Below, in pieces: positions 41,567 to 51,442 of a stretch of DNA of 64,000 nucleotides; positions within the stretch are counted from its first letter, which is position 1; the number at the start of each line of letters is the position of its first letter. The DNA is from Myxococcus stipitatus. GTDB lineage: Bacteria > Myxococcota > Myxococcia > Myxococcales > Myxococcaceae. Below the pieces are notes generated by a model. The model was given only the letters and a program-made list of their open reading frames with translations, did no database searches and had not been told where the DNA came from. The stretch spans positions 3,844,001 to 3,908,000 of the forward strand of contig NZ_CP102770.1 of the NCBI RefSeq assembly GCF_038561935.1, read 5' to 3'. The position numbers and the translations under genes are program-made.

Positions 41567-42975
41567 GCGAGTCCGTCCTCGATGACGAGACGCTCATGAA
41601 GGTCGAGGAGGTCCTGAGGACCGCCTGCGGCCTGACGCTCGCGCACAGCCTGCGACGCTCGCTGGAGACGGCGCTGTCGCGCTCGGCCGAGGCGCGTGGC
41701 ATGGGGCCCGAGTCCTTCCTGCGCGGCCTCCTGCTCCGCGACTCGCAGGCGGTGGAGACCTTCATCGAGCACGCCGTCATCGGCGAGACGTACTTCTTCC
41801 GCCATCCCGAGCACCTGCGCTCGCTCGCGCGGCTGGCGGCGCCGAAGACGGGACCCTTCTTCAATGTCTGGAGCGCGGGCTGCGCCACGGGCGAGGAGCC
41901 CTACAGCATCGCCATGGCATTGCTGTCGGCGGGGATTCCCGAGGGCCGCATCCGCGTGCTCGCCACGGACGTGTCGGGCCGGGCGCTGGAGCGCGCGAAG
42001 GAAGGGCTGTATGGCCCCTGGTCCCTGCGCCACGTCGAGCCGGAGCTGGAGCGCCAGTACCTGGAGCGCCGGGGCGAGCAGCTCTCCGTCGTGGCTCCCG
42101 TGCGCAAGCTCGTGGAGTTCCGCCGCCACAACCTGGCGACCGATGCGCCCCCCTTGAGCGGGCTCAGCGCCATCTTCTGCCGCAACGTGCTCATCTACTT
42201 CCCGCCGGACCTGGTGCGCCGCGTGCTCGCGACGTTCCTCTCCGCGCTCGCGCCCGGTGGGCTGCTCTTCGTCTCGCCCGCGGAGGTCCCGCTCACCAAC
42301 GGGCTGGGGCTGGAGGCGGTGGACGCGGAGGGCAGCGTGGCGCTACGGGTCGTGACGCCGGGAGAGGCGCCGCCGGAGCCTCCTGTCCGCCGCGCCGTGC
42401 GCCAGGTCGCCGAGGTGCTCCAGGCCGCGGCCCGCCTCGCGCCTCCGCCCGCGCCGCCCAAGGCCGCGGCCTTCATCGACGGCCTGTCGTCGCGGCCCCA
42501 GATGGAGCTTCATCCGCCGAGCAGGGCCGCGGAGCCTCCCTCTTCCCCCGCGCCGCGCCCTGGCGCCACGCCCGAGGCGGGGCCGCTGGAGCGCGCGGTG
42601 GACGCGGCTCGGGCGGGACGGTTCGAGGAGGCGGAGGCGCTGGCGCGCGAGGCGGCGAAGGCGCTGGTGCCAGAGGCCTACCTGCTGCTCGCGATGGTGG
42701 CCGAGGGCCGCGGTGACTTGAACGGGGCGGTGGAGGCGGTGCGCAAGGCGCTCTACCTGGAGCCGAGGCTGGCGCTGGGGCACGCGACGCTGGTGGCACT
42801 CTACGGGCGCCTGGAGCGGCCCGAGGACGCGGAGCGCGCGAGGCAGAACGCGCTGCGCGCGCTGGATGGACTCGATGATGAACAGCCGCTGCGTGGGGTC
42901 GAGACGATGACGGCTGGGGGGCTGCGGCAGGCCCTGGCACCCAGAACGCAGGCCGGATGGCAGGGGGCGCGCTAG
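41563..42975 (+). CDS. cheR: CheR methyltransferase with TPR-like C-terminus
   Basis: A 470-residue protein. Residues 1-265 form the CheR methyltransferase that adds methyl groups to receptor glutamates: N-terminal helical domain (SLRRSLETALSRSAEARGMG), ETYFFRHPEHL, the SAM site FNVWSAGCATGEEPYSIAM, IRVLATDVSGRALERA and IFCRNVLIYFPPDLV. The C-terminal 150 residues are an Ala/Pro-rich linker then TPR-like helices (RFEEAEALAREAAKALVPEA, GDLNGAVEAVRKALYLEPRL). M. xanthus FrzF has the same CheR-TPR plan, where TPRs influence receptor site choice. It is followed 27 bases on by the receptor gene. No CheB partner is present. Confidence 0.93.
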   Translation: MSESVLDDETLMKVEEVLRTACGLTLAHSLRRSLETALSRSAEARGMGPESFLRGLLLRDSQAVETFIEHAVIGETYFFRHPEHLRSLARLAAPKTGPFFNVWSAGCATGEEPYSIAMALLSAGIPEGRIRVLATDVSGRALERAKEGLYGPWSLRHVEPELERQYLERRGEQLSVVAPVRKLVEFRRHNLATDAPPLSGLSAIFCRNVLIYFPPDLVRRVLATFLSALAPGGLLFVSPAEVPLTNGLGLEAVDAEGSVALRVVTPGEAPPEPPVRRAVRQVAEVLQAAARLAPPPAPPKAAAFIDGLSSRPQMELHPPSRAAEPPSSPAPRPGATPEAGPLERAVDAARAGRFEEAEALAREAAKALVPEAYLLLAMVAEGRGDLNGAVEAVRKALYLEPRLALGHATLVALYGRLERPEDAERARQNALRALDGLDDEQPLRGVETMTAGGLRQALAPRTQAGWQGAR

Positions 42976-43002
42976 CAGCGCCCTTCGCTCGTGGGAGGCA
43001 AT

Positions 43003-44607
43003 GTGGACGGCAACAAGACGAAGGTGACGCTGCCGGAGTGGCTCTTGCTGGGCCGCCGCAGCCTGCGATTCAAGATTGTCGCCGTCACCGGACTGACGGG
43101 CGTGCTGGTGGCTGGCGTGCTCACCCTCGCGTTCTGGAATCAGATGAGCAACGCGCAGCGCGAGGACCTGGCGCGGCGCGCGCGCTCAGTGAGCGAGGAG
43201 CTGTCGAAGACGCTGGGCCCCATCCTGGTCTCCAGCCAGGACGCGAGCCGCCTCCAGTCGACCGCGCACGGGGTGCTGCGCCATGTCCCGGACGTGGCCT
43301 ACGTGCTGGTGCGCGGCGCCAAGGGTGAGCTGCTCTCGGAGGTCGCGGACGAGCGCTTCGCGGGCGCGGACCAGACCCTGACGGACAGCGACGCGGTGGA
43401 GGAGCGGCGGCTCGTCGTGAAGGGCGAGCCCGTGGTGGAGTCGTCCGTGCCCGTCTACACGGGGCAGGGAAGCTCCGCTCGCCGCGTGGGCACGGTGCAG
43501 GTGGCTCTCCATGAGCAGGCGCTGGCCCAGGCCCTGGGGGCCACCACGCGCTTCACGGTGGTGCTCGGCTCGCTCATCCTCGCCGCCTGCATCCTGGGGG
43601 CGTGGTTCATGTCGGGCTATCTCGTCGTCCCGCTGGAGCGGCTGGCTCGCGCGGCGACGGGCATCGCGGGAGGCAACCTGCGCCAGCAGTTCGACACCAG
43701 CGCGGCCGATGAGATTGGCGAGGTGTCGCGCAGCTTCGCGGCGATGTCCGACGGCCTGGCGCACCTCTTGGAAGACCTGCGCGCGGCGGCCGCGGAGATG
43801 GAGAAGGAGGCGACGGGCGTGCTGTCCACGTCCTCCCAGCAGTCCGCCATGGCGCACCAGCAGGCGTCCGCCATCAGCGAGACCAGCACCACCGTCGCGG
43901 AGATCGCCCAGACGTCCAAGCAGGCCACGGCCTTCGCGGACTCCGTCATCGCGCAGACGCAGAAGTCGGAGTCGCTCAGCGCGGAGGGCCAGAAGGTGGT
44001 GGCCGAGAGCGTGACGGGCATGGAGAAGCTGGGCGACCAGGTGAAGGCCATCGCCCTGTCCATCACGGACCTGAGCGAGCGCACGCTCCAGATTGGCGAC
44101 ATCATCAGCACCGTGAAGGACGTGGCGGAGCAGTCCAACCTGCTCGCGCTGAATGCCTCCATCGAAGCGGCCAAGGCGGGGGAGCACGGGCGTGGCTTCG
44201 CGGTGGTGGCCACGGAGATGCGCACCCTGGCCGAGCAGTCCCGCGTCGCCGCCGAGCAGGTGCGGGGACTTCTCAACGAGGTTCAGAAGGGAACGCGCGC
44301 GGCGGTCAACGCGACGGAGGAGGGGAGCCGCCGGGCGCAGGCCGCGATGGAGCTGGCGCGTGGCGCGGGTTCGGCCATCCTGGGATTGTCCGAAGTCATT
44401 CGCGAGTCGTCCGGGGCCGCGCGACAAATCGCGGGGAATACCCGCCAACAGACGATTGGTGTGGAACAGATCGCCGCCGCGATGGGCGAGCTGACGTCGG
44501 CCATGGGAGACTCCGTCGTGGGCACACGACGCATCGAACAGGTGGCTGGCAATCTGACCAATCTCTCGAAGCGCTTCTCGGACCTGGTGGGTAGGTACCA
44601 GCTATGA
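43003..44607 (+). CDS. mcp: methyl-accepting chemotaxis receptor
   Basis: A 534-residue receptor. GTG 43003 with GGGAGG just upstream is the preferred start; a GTG at 42991 lacks one. Two membrane helices bracket a periplasmic domain of about 150 residues: near 20-45 ([20 protein letters not shown]) and near 183-210 ([20 protein letters not shown]). A HAMP domain ([20 protein letters not shown]) and the long cytoplasmic coiled coil follow, with the conserved hairpin tip [20 protein letters not shown]. The periplasmic domain shows no named sensor motif, so the signal is unknown. Its stop overlaps the cheY start (ATGA at 44604-44607). Confidence 0.93.
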   Translation: MDGNKTKVTLPEWLLLGRRSLRFKIVAVTGLTGVLVAGVLTLAFWNQMSNAQREDLARRARSVSEELSKTLGPILVSSQDASRLQSTAHGVLRHVPDVAYVLVRGAKGELLSEVADERFAGADQTLTDSDAVEERRLVVKGEPVVESSVPVYTGQGSSARRVGTVQVALHEQALAQALGATTRFTVVLGSLILAACILGAWFMSGYLVVPLERLARAATGIAGGNLRQQFDTSAADEIGEVSRSFAAMSDGLAHLLEDLRAAAAEMEKEATGVLSTSSQQSAMAHQQASAISETSTTVAEIAQTSKQATAFADSVIAQTQKSESLSAEGQKVVAESVTGMEKLGDQVKAIALSITDLSERTLQIGDIISTVKDVAEQSNLLALNASIEAAKAGEHGRGFAVVATEMRTLAEQSRVAAEQVRGLLNEVQKGTRAAVNATEEGSRRAQAAMELARGAGSAILGLSEVIRESSGAARQIAGNTRQQTIGVEQIAAAMGELTSAMGDSVVGTRRIEQVAGNLTNLSKRFSDLVGRYQL

Positions 44608-45014
44608 ACGCAAACGTGGCGACGTCACGACAGGCCTTGAAGGTCCTCATCGTCGAGGACACCAAGACCATCACCAACTTGCTCCAGGTCTATCTGATGG
44701 GCTGGGGATTGGAGTTCTTCGACGCACCCAATGGGGTGGTGGGCTTGAGCAAGGCGCGGGAGCTCAAGCCGGACCTCATCATCTCCGACGTCCAGATGCC
44801 GGAGATGGATGGCTTCTCCCTGTGCGCGGCGGTGCGCGCGGACGCACAGCTGCATGCCACGCCCTTCATGATGCTCACCTCGTTGAAGGACGAGGCGAGC
44901 CGCCAGAAGGGCAACCTGGTGGGAGCGAGCGCCTTCCTCAACAAGCCCGTGTCGGTGGATGACCTGCGCTCGAAGGTGCGCGTCATGTTGAATCTGCCCG
45001 CGACGAACCGGTGA
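44604..45014 (+). CDS. cheY: CheY-type single-domain response regulator
   Basis: A 136-residue receiver with no output domain: acidic pair in [10 protein letters not shown], phospho-acceptor Asp in [13 protein letters not shown], Thr in MMLTSLKDE and Lys in [12 protein letters not shown]. In E. coli, CheY diffuses to the flagellar motor; in gliding myxobacteria the equivalent targets are motility and pilus regulators. It begins inside the receptor stop and is followed by a second CheW. A second receiver fused to CheA lies in the same operon, so phosphate could be shared between the two. Confidence 0.93.
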   Translation: MNANVATSRQALKVLIVEDTKTITNLLQVYLMGWGLEFFDAPNGVVGLSKARELKPDLIISDVQMPEMDGFSLCAAVRADAQLHATPFMMLTSLKDEASRQKGNLVGASAFLNKPVSVDDLRSKVRVMLNLPATNR

Positions 45015-45021
45015 TGCCCGC

Positions 45022-45591
45022 ATGGCGAGCGACGAGGTCAAGGTGAACAGCGACGCACAGCAGCCCGCGCTCCGGCCCGAGGGCGCGCCGGAGCGAAGCG
45101 AGAGCGCGGACAAGCGGCGCGAGGTGCTGGGCGCCCGTGCCCGTGCGCTGGCCGAGTCTCGTCACGAGGTGCACCACGAGGTGTTGTCGGTGCTCGCCTT
45201 CCAGGTGGGCGGCGAGCGCTACGCGGTGCGAATCGAGCACGTGGACCATGTGCTGGAAGCGCGCGGCATCTGCTCGCTGCCCGGAGCGCCGCCGCATGTG
45301 CTGGGCGCGCTGGCCAGCCGCTCGCGGGTGGTGCCGGTGCTGGACCTCCGCCAGCTCCTGGGGCTGGAGGGCGGCGGCATGTCGGACCTGGGAAAAATCG
45401 TGGTGGTGGAGGTGGGTGAGGAGTGTTTTGGACTGGCGGCGGAGACGGTGGAAGGGCGCAAGGAGTTGCCCAAGACCGAGCTCTCGCAGCCCCCTCCGGG
45501 GCCCTTCCTGTACCTGACGCCGGACCGGCTGACGGTGCTGGAGTTGGAGCAGCTCGGAGGCCCGGCCGCGGGCCGGCAGGCGCGGGAATAG
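45022..45591 (+). CDS. cheW: CheW-type coupling protein (second copy)
   Basis: A 189-residue coupling protein. After about 60 charged residues the CheW core has VLSVLAFQVGGERYAVRIEH, VDHVLEARGICSLPGAPPHV, VVPVLDLRQLLGLEG and VVVEVGEECFGLAAE. It is clearly a paralogue of the operon's first CheW but not close. Two CheWs with one CheA and one receptor is the arrangement I remember for M. xanthus Che4. It lies 7 bases after cheY and 9 bases before cheA. Confidence 0.88.
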   Translation: MASDEVKVNSDAQQPALRPEGAPERSESADKRREVLGARARALAESRHEVHHEVLSVLAFQVGGERYAVRIEHVDHVLEARGICSLPGAPPHVLGALASRSRVVPVLDLRQLLGLEGGGMSDLGKIVVVEVGEECFGLAAETVEGRKELPKTELSQPPPGPFLYLTPDRLTVLELEQLGGPAAGRQARE

Positions 45592-45600
45592 AGGCGCGAC

Positions 45601-48144
45601 ATGGATCCGCAGCTCTTGCGCAGCATCTGGCCGGTGTTCTCCGCGGAGACGCGTGAGCAGATCCAATCCATTGGAGCGAAGGTGCTCGGAATGGAGGGGC
45701 CGTCGACCGCGCGCGAGGCGGACCTGCTGCCCTCGCTCAAGCGACTGGTCCACAGCCTCAAGGGCTCCGCGGCGAGCCTGGGTCTCGACGACATCGAGAA
45801 CGTGGTGCACGCCATCGAGGACGGGCTGGCCCACACGCGCACGGACGTGGGCCTGCCGCGCGACGCGGTGGAGTCCATGCTCCGAGGCCTGTCCGGCATC
45901 GAGGCGGCCATGGCCCGGGGCGACGCGGGACAGTCGCCCGAGGTGGAGGGGCTGGCCTCGCTGCTCAAGTCCCTGGGCCGCGAGGTCGCCGTGCCCGAGG
46001 CGGTGTCGGTGGCCTCGGGTCTGTCGGCGAAGGGCCTGGAGGTGTTGGACTTCCTGGAGGCCTCGCTCCGCGCGCTCTGCTCGCCGGACGTCCCGGACCG
46101 GGCCGCCGTCGTGCGCAAGGCGATGGAGCGGGCCCGCGGGCTGCGTGGACTGGCGCTGGATGGCGGGGCCTCACGGGTGGCCACGCTGGCGGAGTCCGCC
46201 GCGCTGGGCTTCGCGCGCATGGAGCCGGGGGGAGACCCGGCGAGCCTTGCCGCCTCCGATGTCGCGGGCACGCTGGTGGAGCTGCGCGGACGGCTGGATG
46301 CGGTGAAGTCGACGGCCGCGGCCACTCGGGCGGTGGAGACGCCGAAGGTGGTGCCCGCGCAGGCCGCGCCGGAAGCACTCACGCCGGGGGCACCCGTGGC
46401 GGCGCCGGAGGCTCGGGCCTCCGTGGCGGAGCACACGGTCCGCGTGTCCGTGAAGACGCTCGACTCGCTGGCGCTCCAGGTGGAGCTGCTGATGTCGGGC
46501 CGGGCGCAGCAGGCGCGGCGCTCCGAGAGCTATCGCGCGCTGTCGGATGGAACGCACGAGGTGCTGCGGCACCTGGAGCGCGCGGCCTCACAGCTCTCGA
46601 TGACGGGGGGCGGGGCCGCGCTGGACTCGCTGCGCTCCGGCGTGGCGCTGATGCGCACCATGCAGAAGCGCCTCTTGGAGGTGTCGCGCGAGGCGCACCG
46701 CGACGGCGAGCAGCTGGCGCTGGTGGCCCAGGTGGCGCGCGATGACCTGCGCGATTTGCGCATGGTGCCCGCGTCGCAGCTCCTGGAGCCGCTGCGTCGC
46801 ACCGTGCGCGAGGTCTCCGCGCGGTTGAGCAAGGACGTGGCGCTGGAGCTGACGGGAGGCGAGGTCCGGTTGGACCGGCGCATCCTCGACGCGCTGAAGG
46901 ACCCGCTGCTGCACCTGGTCCGCAACGCCATCGACCACGGGCTGGAGACTCCCGAGGAGCGACGGGCCGCGGGCAAGCTCGAGACGGGGCGCTTGACGGT
47001 GCGCGTGGAGCCTCGCGGCGCGCGCATCGCGCTGGTGGTGGAGGACGACGGCTATGGCCTGTCGCCGGACCGCGTGCGCGCCACGGCGGTGCGCAGGGGC
47101 CTGCTGACGGAGGAGGCGGCCGCGCGGCTCTCCGATGCCCAGGCCGCGCGCCTGGTGTTCCAGCCGGGCTTCTCCACGCGCGAGCAGGTGACGGCCACCT
47201 CGGGGCGGGGCGTGGGACTGGACGTGGTGCAGGCCACTGCGGCGCGTCTCCAGGGCTCCGTCGACGTGGACTTCTGGGCCGGGCAGGGCACGCGCTTCAC
47301 GGTGGACCTGCCGCTGACGCTGGCCGCCGCGCTGGGCTTGATGGTGCGCACCGGCACGGCGGTGGCCGCCATTCCTTCCGACAGCGTGGAGCGCGTGATG
47401 CGCTTGATGCCGGAGGACGTGGGCACCGTGGCCGGACGCGTGGTGGCGCGCGTGGAGGGCGCACAGCTCACCTTCCTCTCGCTGGCGGAGGCCATTGGCC
47501 TGCCCCGGCTGCCCCTGGCCATCGACTCCGGGCGCGTGCAGATGGCCGCGCTGGTCGTCGTGGGAGGCGACAAGGTGCTGTACGCCATCGACGAGGTGGT
47601 GGGGCAGCAGGAGATTGTCGTGCGCTCGCTCGGCAAGCACCTGCAGGGCGTGCGGCACCTGGCGGGCGCGGCGGTGCTGGATGACGGGCGCGTGGTGCCG
47701 GTGCTCAACGCGCCGGAGCTCGTGCGCGCGGCGCGGCCGGAGACGCGCTCCGCGTCGGCGGAGGTGCGGCGTCCGCGCATCCTCGTCTGCGATGACTCGC
47801 TCACCACGCGCTTCGCGATGAAGTCCCTGCTCGAAATCGCCGGCTTCCCCGTGGTGACCGCGGCGGACGGCGAGGAGGCCTGGGGCATCCTCGAGCGGAC
47901 ACCGTGCCAGCTCGTCGTGAGCGACTGGCAGATGCCTCGGCTGGACGGTGTCGGGCTTGCCCGGCGCATCAAGTCCCACGCGACGCTGCACTCCACGCCC
48001 GTCATCCTCGTCACCTCACTCGACAGCCCGGAGGACCGGGCCGCGGGGTTGGAGGCCGGCGCGGATGGCTACCTCGTCAAGCGCGAGGTGGAGCGCGGCA
48101 AGCTGCTGGAGCTCGTCCGGAACCTGCTCCCCGCTCGCGCGTGA
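45601..48144 (+). CDS. cheA: CheA histidine kinase fused to a receiver domain
   Basis: An 847-residue hybrid kinase. HPt domain: phosphorylatable H51 in RLVHSLKGSAASLG. A long Ala-rich linker replaces a clear CheY-binding P2 domain. Dimerisation and ATPase domains follow, with the N-box LVRNAIDHGLETPEE (N442), G1 VVEDDGYGLSPDR and G2 SGRGVGLDVVQ. Then comes a CheW-like coupling domain (LAAALGLMVRTGTAVAAIP). The C-terminal receiver carries the acceptor D775 in VVSDWQMPRLDG and Lys in YLVKRE. FrzE of M. xanthus has the same CheA-CheY fusion. The operon ends here; a kinase-like gene converges from 48154, nine bases on. Confidence 0.95.
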   Translation: MDPQLLRSIWPVFSAETREQIQSIGAKVLGMEGPSTAREADLLPSLKRLVHSLKGSAASLGLDDIENVVHAIEDGLAHTRTDVGLPRDAVESMLRGLSGIEAAMARGDAGQSPEVEGLASLLKSLGREVAVPEAVSVASGLSAKGLEVLDFLEASLRALCSPDVPDRAAVVRKAMERARGLRGLALDGGASRVATLAESAALGFARMEPGGDPASLAASDVAGTLVELRGRLDAVKSTAAATRAVETPKVVPAQAAPEALTPGAPVAAPEARASVAEHTVRVSVKTLDSLALQVELLMSGRAQQARRSESYRALSDGTHEVLRHLERAASQLSMTGGGAALDSLRSGVALMRTMQKRLLEVSREAHRDGEQLALVAQVARDDLRDLRMVPASQLLEPLRRTVREVSARLSKDVALELTGGEVRLDRRILDALKDPLLHLVRNAIDHGLETPEERRAAGKLETGRLTVRVEPRGARIALVVEDDGYGLSPDRVRATAVRRGLLTEEAAARLSDAQAARLVFQPGFSTREQVTATSGRGVGLDVVQATAARLQGSVDVDFWAGQGTRFTVDLPLTLAAALGLMVRTGTAVAAIPSDSVERVMRLMPEDVGTVAGRVVARVEGAQLTFLSLAEAIGLPRLPLAIDSGRVQMAALVVVGGDKVLYAIDEVVGQQEIVVRSLGKHLQGVRHLAGAAVLDDGRVVPVLNAPELVRAARPETRSASAEVRRPRILVCDDSLTTRFAMKSLLEIAGFPVVTAADGEEAWGILERTPCQLVVSDWQMPRLDGVGLARRIKSHATLHSTPVILVTSLDSPEDRAAGLEAGADGYLVKREVERGKLLELVRNLLPARA

Positions 48145-48153
48145 GGACCTGAC

Positions 48154-49161
48154 TCAGGGCGTCTCGGCGCCCGCTTCCGCTGGAAGCTGGATGACCCAGG
48201 AGCGCGCGTCCGAGGAGGGCGCGCGCAAGCTCCCACCGAGCCGCCGGGTGTGCTCGCGCACCACCGCGAGCGGCCGCTCCGCTGGCGCGTGGCCTCCCTG
48301 CATCCGGAGGTCGAGCTGCCAACACCGCGTGGCCTCGACGGCCACCGCGGTGAGCCACACCGAGGTGGACCGGGTCGACGCGAGGGCTCGCGCCAGGGCT
48401 CGCACCCAGGCGTCCAGTTGAGCGGCGCTCGCCCTCACGCGCATGGGACGCTCGGACAGGACCAGTGTCAGCTCCCAGCGCGGCGACTGCTTCGCGTGAG
48501 GGCTCAGCACCGCGTGGAGCAGGGGACCCAGGTCGGTGATGGGGTTGCGGCCCAGACGTTGGTCGATGACGGCCCGCTGGTCCTGCGTGGCCCGCGCCAC
48601 CCGGTCCAGGTAGCGCTGCATCGTCGCGCAGAGGGGACCCGCATGGCCCTTCAGCATCATGTCCACGTACCCCCGGACGACCATCAAGGGGGTGCGCAGG
48701 TCATGGGCCGCCAGCGAGCGGCGCACCTCCCAGCGGGCCACCTCCTGCTCCAACCTCCGACGCGCGGACAGGAGCCGTGCGTGCCGCGCCTGGGCGGAGG
48801 ACTCGCGCGCGTGCGCCACGAGCAGCGCCCCTCCCAAGGTGGACAGCCGCTCCAGCAGTGAGTCGTCCAGGTGTCCTGGCGTCTCGGGCCACAGTCGCAG
48901 TCGGCGTCCCGTGCCCGACGGGAAGCGCGCGGCCTGCGTGCCCACCCTGGCCACGCAGGTCCTCCCATCGAAGAGGGCCGCGCCGGAGGCACGTGTCAGC
49001 CGGAGTGTCTCGAGCAGGAGAAGCTCCATGCCCGCGAGGGCGCCACGGCGCAGCGCGCGCTCGGCGACCGCCGCCAGCGCCTGCTCTATCCCCGCGTCGA
49101 ATGAGATGTCGACGCCCCACCCACTCCAAGCACCCGCTTGCACGCGCAGAGGTATGGGCAT
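48154..49161 (-). CDS. kinase-like protein with H-box but degenerate ATPase domain
   Basis: A 335-residue cytoplasmic protein read from ATG 49161 (GTG 49182 is an alternative in frame). The N-terminal half resembles a GAF-type sensor region (RALRRGALAGMELLLLETLR...GAALFDGRTC). A HisKA-like H-box follows (RRSLAAHDLRTPLMVVRGYV, histidine followed by DLRTPL, standard for kinases). The expected ATP-binding domain is present by length, but I find no N-box Asn and no DxGxG or GxGxG motif; its end reads GGSLRAPSSDARSWVIQLP. It is therefore more likely a phosphotransfer or pseudokinase protein. It converges on cheA with a nine-base gap, and a perfect palindrome lies just upstream of its start. Confidence 0.7.
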   Translation of the reverse strand: MPIPLRVQAGAWSGWGVDISFDAGIEQALAAVAERALRRGALAGMELLLLETLRLTRASGAALFDGRTCVARVGTQAARFPSGTGRRLRLWPETPGHLDDSLLERLSTLGGALLVAHARESSAQARHARLLSARRRLEQEVARWEVRRSLAAHDLRTPLMVVRGYVDMMLKGHAGPLCATMQRYLDRVARATQDQRAVIDQRLGRNPITDLGPLLHAVLSPHAKQSPRWELTLVLSERPMRVRASAAQLDAWVRALARALASTRSTSVWLTAVAVEATRCWQLDLRMQGGHAPAERPLAVVREHTRRLGGSLRAPSSDARSWVIQLPAEAGAETP

Positions 49162-49182
49162 GACCTCGCCAGGGCGCAACAC

Positions 49183-49197
49183 TGCCCACGGTGGGCA
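49183..49197. promoter_or_regulatory. operator-like palindrome
   Basis: TGCCCAC at 49183-49189 and GTGGGCA at 49191-49197 form a perfect palindrome with a one-base centre, in the 200-base region between divergent genes. It could be an operator for either gene. Confidence 0.35.
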
Positions 49198-49366
49198 AAG
49201 AAAGGGTCGCCGGAAGGCAATCCTTTACCCACCGCCTCCGCATACCCCCTGACTTTTTTGCCGTCCCAAGGGGGTGGATTCGTCCTCAACCCCTCTCAAC
49301 TCCTCACGAGGACCCCTTGGCCGGCCCCTTGCTAACGGCCAGTGCGACGGGTGGCGGAAGGGACAG

Positions 49367-51442
49367 ATGGGGACTCTCGACTACTACGCGGCCATCGCCC
49401 GGCTGGCACCAGGGGCCCTGGCCCTCAGTGCGGTGAGGCGGGTGCAGGGGGTGGCGCGACAGGCGCGCTACCGACGCCGCGAGCCCACGAACCAGGTGCG
49501 CCTGCTGCAAGCCCTGGGCGTGTCGCGAGCCGAGGCGCTCGCGATGAGAGTCTTCGGAGGCCGCACCTCGCGCGTCTGGTGTGACGTGGCCCAGCGCGCG
49601 TCCGTCCTGGAGGCGCTCGCGGCGATTCCTGGCGCCCGGGAGCGCGCCAGCGTCCGGGCGAGGACCGCGCTTCGTCAGGAATGGAACGTCTTCGGGACCC
49701 GCGTCACCTTTGGAGAAGGGCGCCCGGTGGACTGGTCGCTCGACGTGCTCAGCGGCCATCGCTATCCCCTGGCGCCCGTGGGGCGGATGCAGCTGCACTC
49801 CATCGGCAATGACCCGAAGTACCCGTGGGTGATGGGGCGGCTCGACAGCGCGGTGGCGCTGGGGCAGGGGTACTGGGTCGAGCCTTCCGCGGAGGAGCGC
49901 TCGCGGCTGGTCACCGCGTTCGTGATGCAGGTGCTGGACTTCCTCCAGGCCAATCCCGTGGGCCTGGGCGTCCAGTGGACGTGCCCCATGGAGGTGGCGC
50001 TGCGGGCGAGCAACCTCGCGCAGGCGCTCCTCATGTTCTCCGACGCGGCGCCCGTGCGGCGCGCGGAGTTCCTCGTGCCGGTGCTCAGCTCGCTCGTGGA
50101 CCACGCGGCCTGGGTGGAGGCGCATCTCGAGGACCGGGGCGCGGTGCCCAACAACCACCTGGTCTCGAATCATGTGGGGCTGCTCGTGGTGGGGCTGCTC
50201 TTCCCGGAGCTGCCGGGGGCCTCGCGGCAGGTGGCGCGCGCGGTGGAGGGGCTGGGCCAGCAGATGGCCGCGCAGGTGAATGTGGAGGGCACCTCCTTCG
50301 AGGGCTCCATTCCCTACCATCGGCTGTCGGTGGAGCTGTTCACTCAGGCGCTGCTCGTGGCGCGGGGAATGGGTGTGCCGCTGGGCCTGGCCTACGAGGT
50401 GCGGCTGAAGCGCATGTTCCACGCGGTGCGCGCGTGGTGCTCGGAGACGGGGCTCGCGCCGCAACTGGGTGACAATGACTCCGGACGCGTGTTCCCGCTT
50501 CGCGAGCGCGGAGACCTGGAGCAGGGCTACCTCGTGGGGCTGGGCGCGGCGCTCTTCGGTGACTCGAGCCTGCGCGATGGAGAGTTCCCGGACGAGGCCG
50601 CGTGGCTCCTCGGGCAGCAGGGGCTGGAGCGATATCGGCGCCTGGGGCCGGGGCGGCCGCAGCGCTCCATCAGCTTTCCGGAAGGGGGCTTCCACGTGCT
50701 GCGGGGCGCGGGGGCTGTCGTCACGGTGAGTGCTGGCAAGCAGGGGCAGCGCGGCGTGGGCGGCCACAGCCACAACGACAAGCTCTCGTTCGAGCTGCAC
50801 CTGGGGGGACGCCCCGTCATCGTGGACCCTGGGACGGGCTCGTATACGCGAGACCCCGCGACGCGGAACGCGTTTCGAGGCACGGCGGCGCACAACACCG
50901 TGCAGGTGGATGGCGCGGAGCAGGCCCCGCTGGACCCCGCTCGGTTGTTCGCGTTGCCGGAGGAGGCTCGGGCGCGGGTGGTGGCCTTCCTTCCCGGGCC
51001 TCGCGTGGACAGGTTGCGTGTCCGGCACGACGGCTATCGCCTGCTCCCGGCGCCGGTGGGCATCGAGCGCACGTTCCGGTTGGACCGGCGGGAGCGGGTG
51101 CTCGCGGGGCGCGATGGCTTCATCGGGACGGGGCGGCATGAAGTGGTGGGGCGCTTTCATCTCCCGGACGCGCAGGCGCGGCGCGTGACGTTGGACGGGC
51201 AGGTGCTCGGGCGCGCGCTGCGCGCGGCGGAGGAGCCGGTGGAACTGGGGGACTTCGCGGTGGAGCTGGGGCCTCCGGGGGCGGTGCTCGCGTGGCTCGT
51301 GCTGGAGCGGGGGCTGGAGCCGGAGCTGGTCTCGTCCCGGTACTCACCGGGCTATGGCCGGGTGGTGCCCTCGGTGACGGTGGAGTTCCGGGGGCAGGTG
51401 CGGCCCCCAGCGGTCATGAGGTGGGTGGTTGTCTTCAGGTGA
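49367..51442 (+). CDS. heparinase II/III-like polysaccharide lyase
   Basis: A 691-residue protein from ATG 49367 (GGAAGGG upstream). The N-terminal two thirds form an alpha/alpha toroid (helical repeats; the stretch WTCPMEVALRASNLAQALL is typical), and the C-terminal part is the heparinase II/III beta-sheet domain with GGHSHNDKLSFELHLGGRP and IVDPGTGSYTRD, where His and Tyr are catalytic candidates. Such enzymes cleave acidic polysaccharides by beta-elimination, as alginate or heparan lyases do. No clear signal peptide was found, although the first residues are partly hydrophobic. The neighbour downstream makes an acidic sugar nucleotide, so a shared polysaccharide is plausible. Confidence 0.84.
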   Translation: MGTLDYYAAIARLAPGALALSAVRRVQGVARQARYRRREPTNQVRLLQALGVSRAEALAMRVFGGRTSRVWCDVAQRASVLEALAAIPGARERASVRARTALRQEWNVFGTRVTFGEGRPVDWSLDVLSGHRYPLAPVGRMQLHSIGNDPKYPWVMGRLDSAVALGQGYWVEPSAEERSRLVTAFVMQVLDFLQANPVGLGVQWTCPMEVALRASNLAQALLMFSDAAPVRRAEFLVPVLSSLVDHAAWVEAHLEDRGAVPNNHLVSNHVGLLVVGLLFPELPGASRQVARAVEGLGQQMAAQVNVEGTSFEGSIPYHRLSVELFTQALLVARGMGVPLGLAYEVRLKRMFHAVRAWCSETGLAPQLGDNDSGRVFPLRERGDLEQGYLVGLGAALFGDSSLRDGEFPDEAAWLLGQQGLERYRRLGPGRPQRSISFPEGGFHVLRGAGAVVTVSAGKQGQRGVGGHSHNDKLSFELHLGGRPVIVDPGTGSYTRDPATRNAFRGTAAHNTVQVDGAEQAPLDPARLFALPEEARARVVAFLPGPRVDRLRVRHDGYRLLPAPVGIERTFRLDRRERVLAGRDGFIGTGRHEVVGRFHLPDAQARRVTLDGQVLGRALRAAEEPVELGDFAVELGPPGAVLAWLVLERGLEPELVSSRYSPGYGRVVPSVTVEFRGQVRPPAVMRWVVVFR

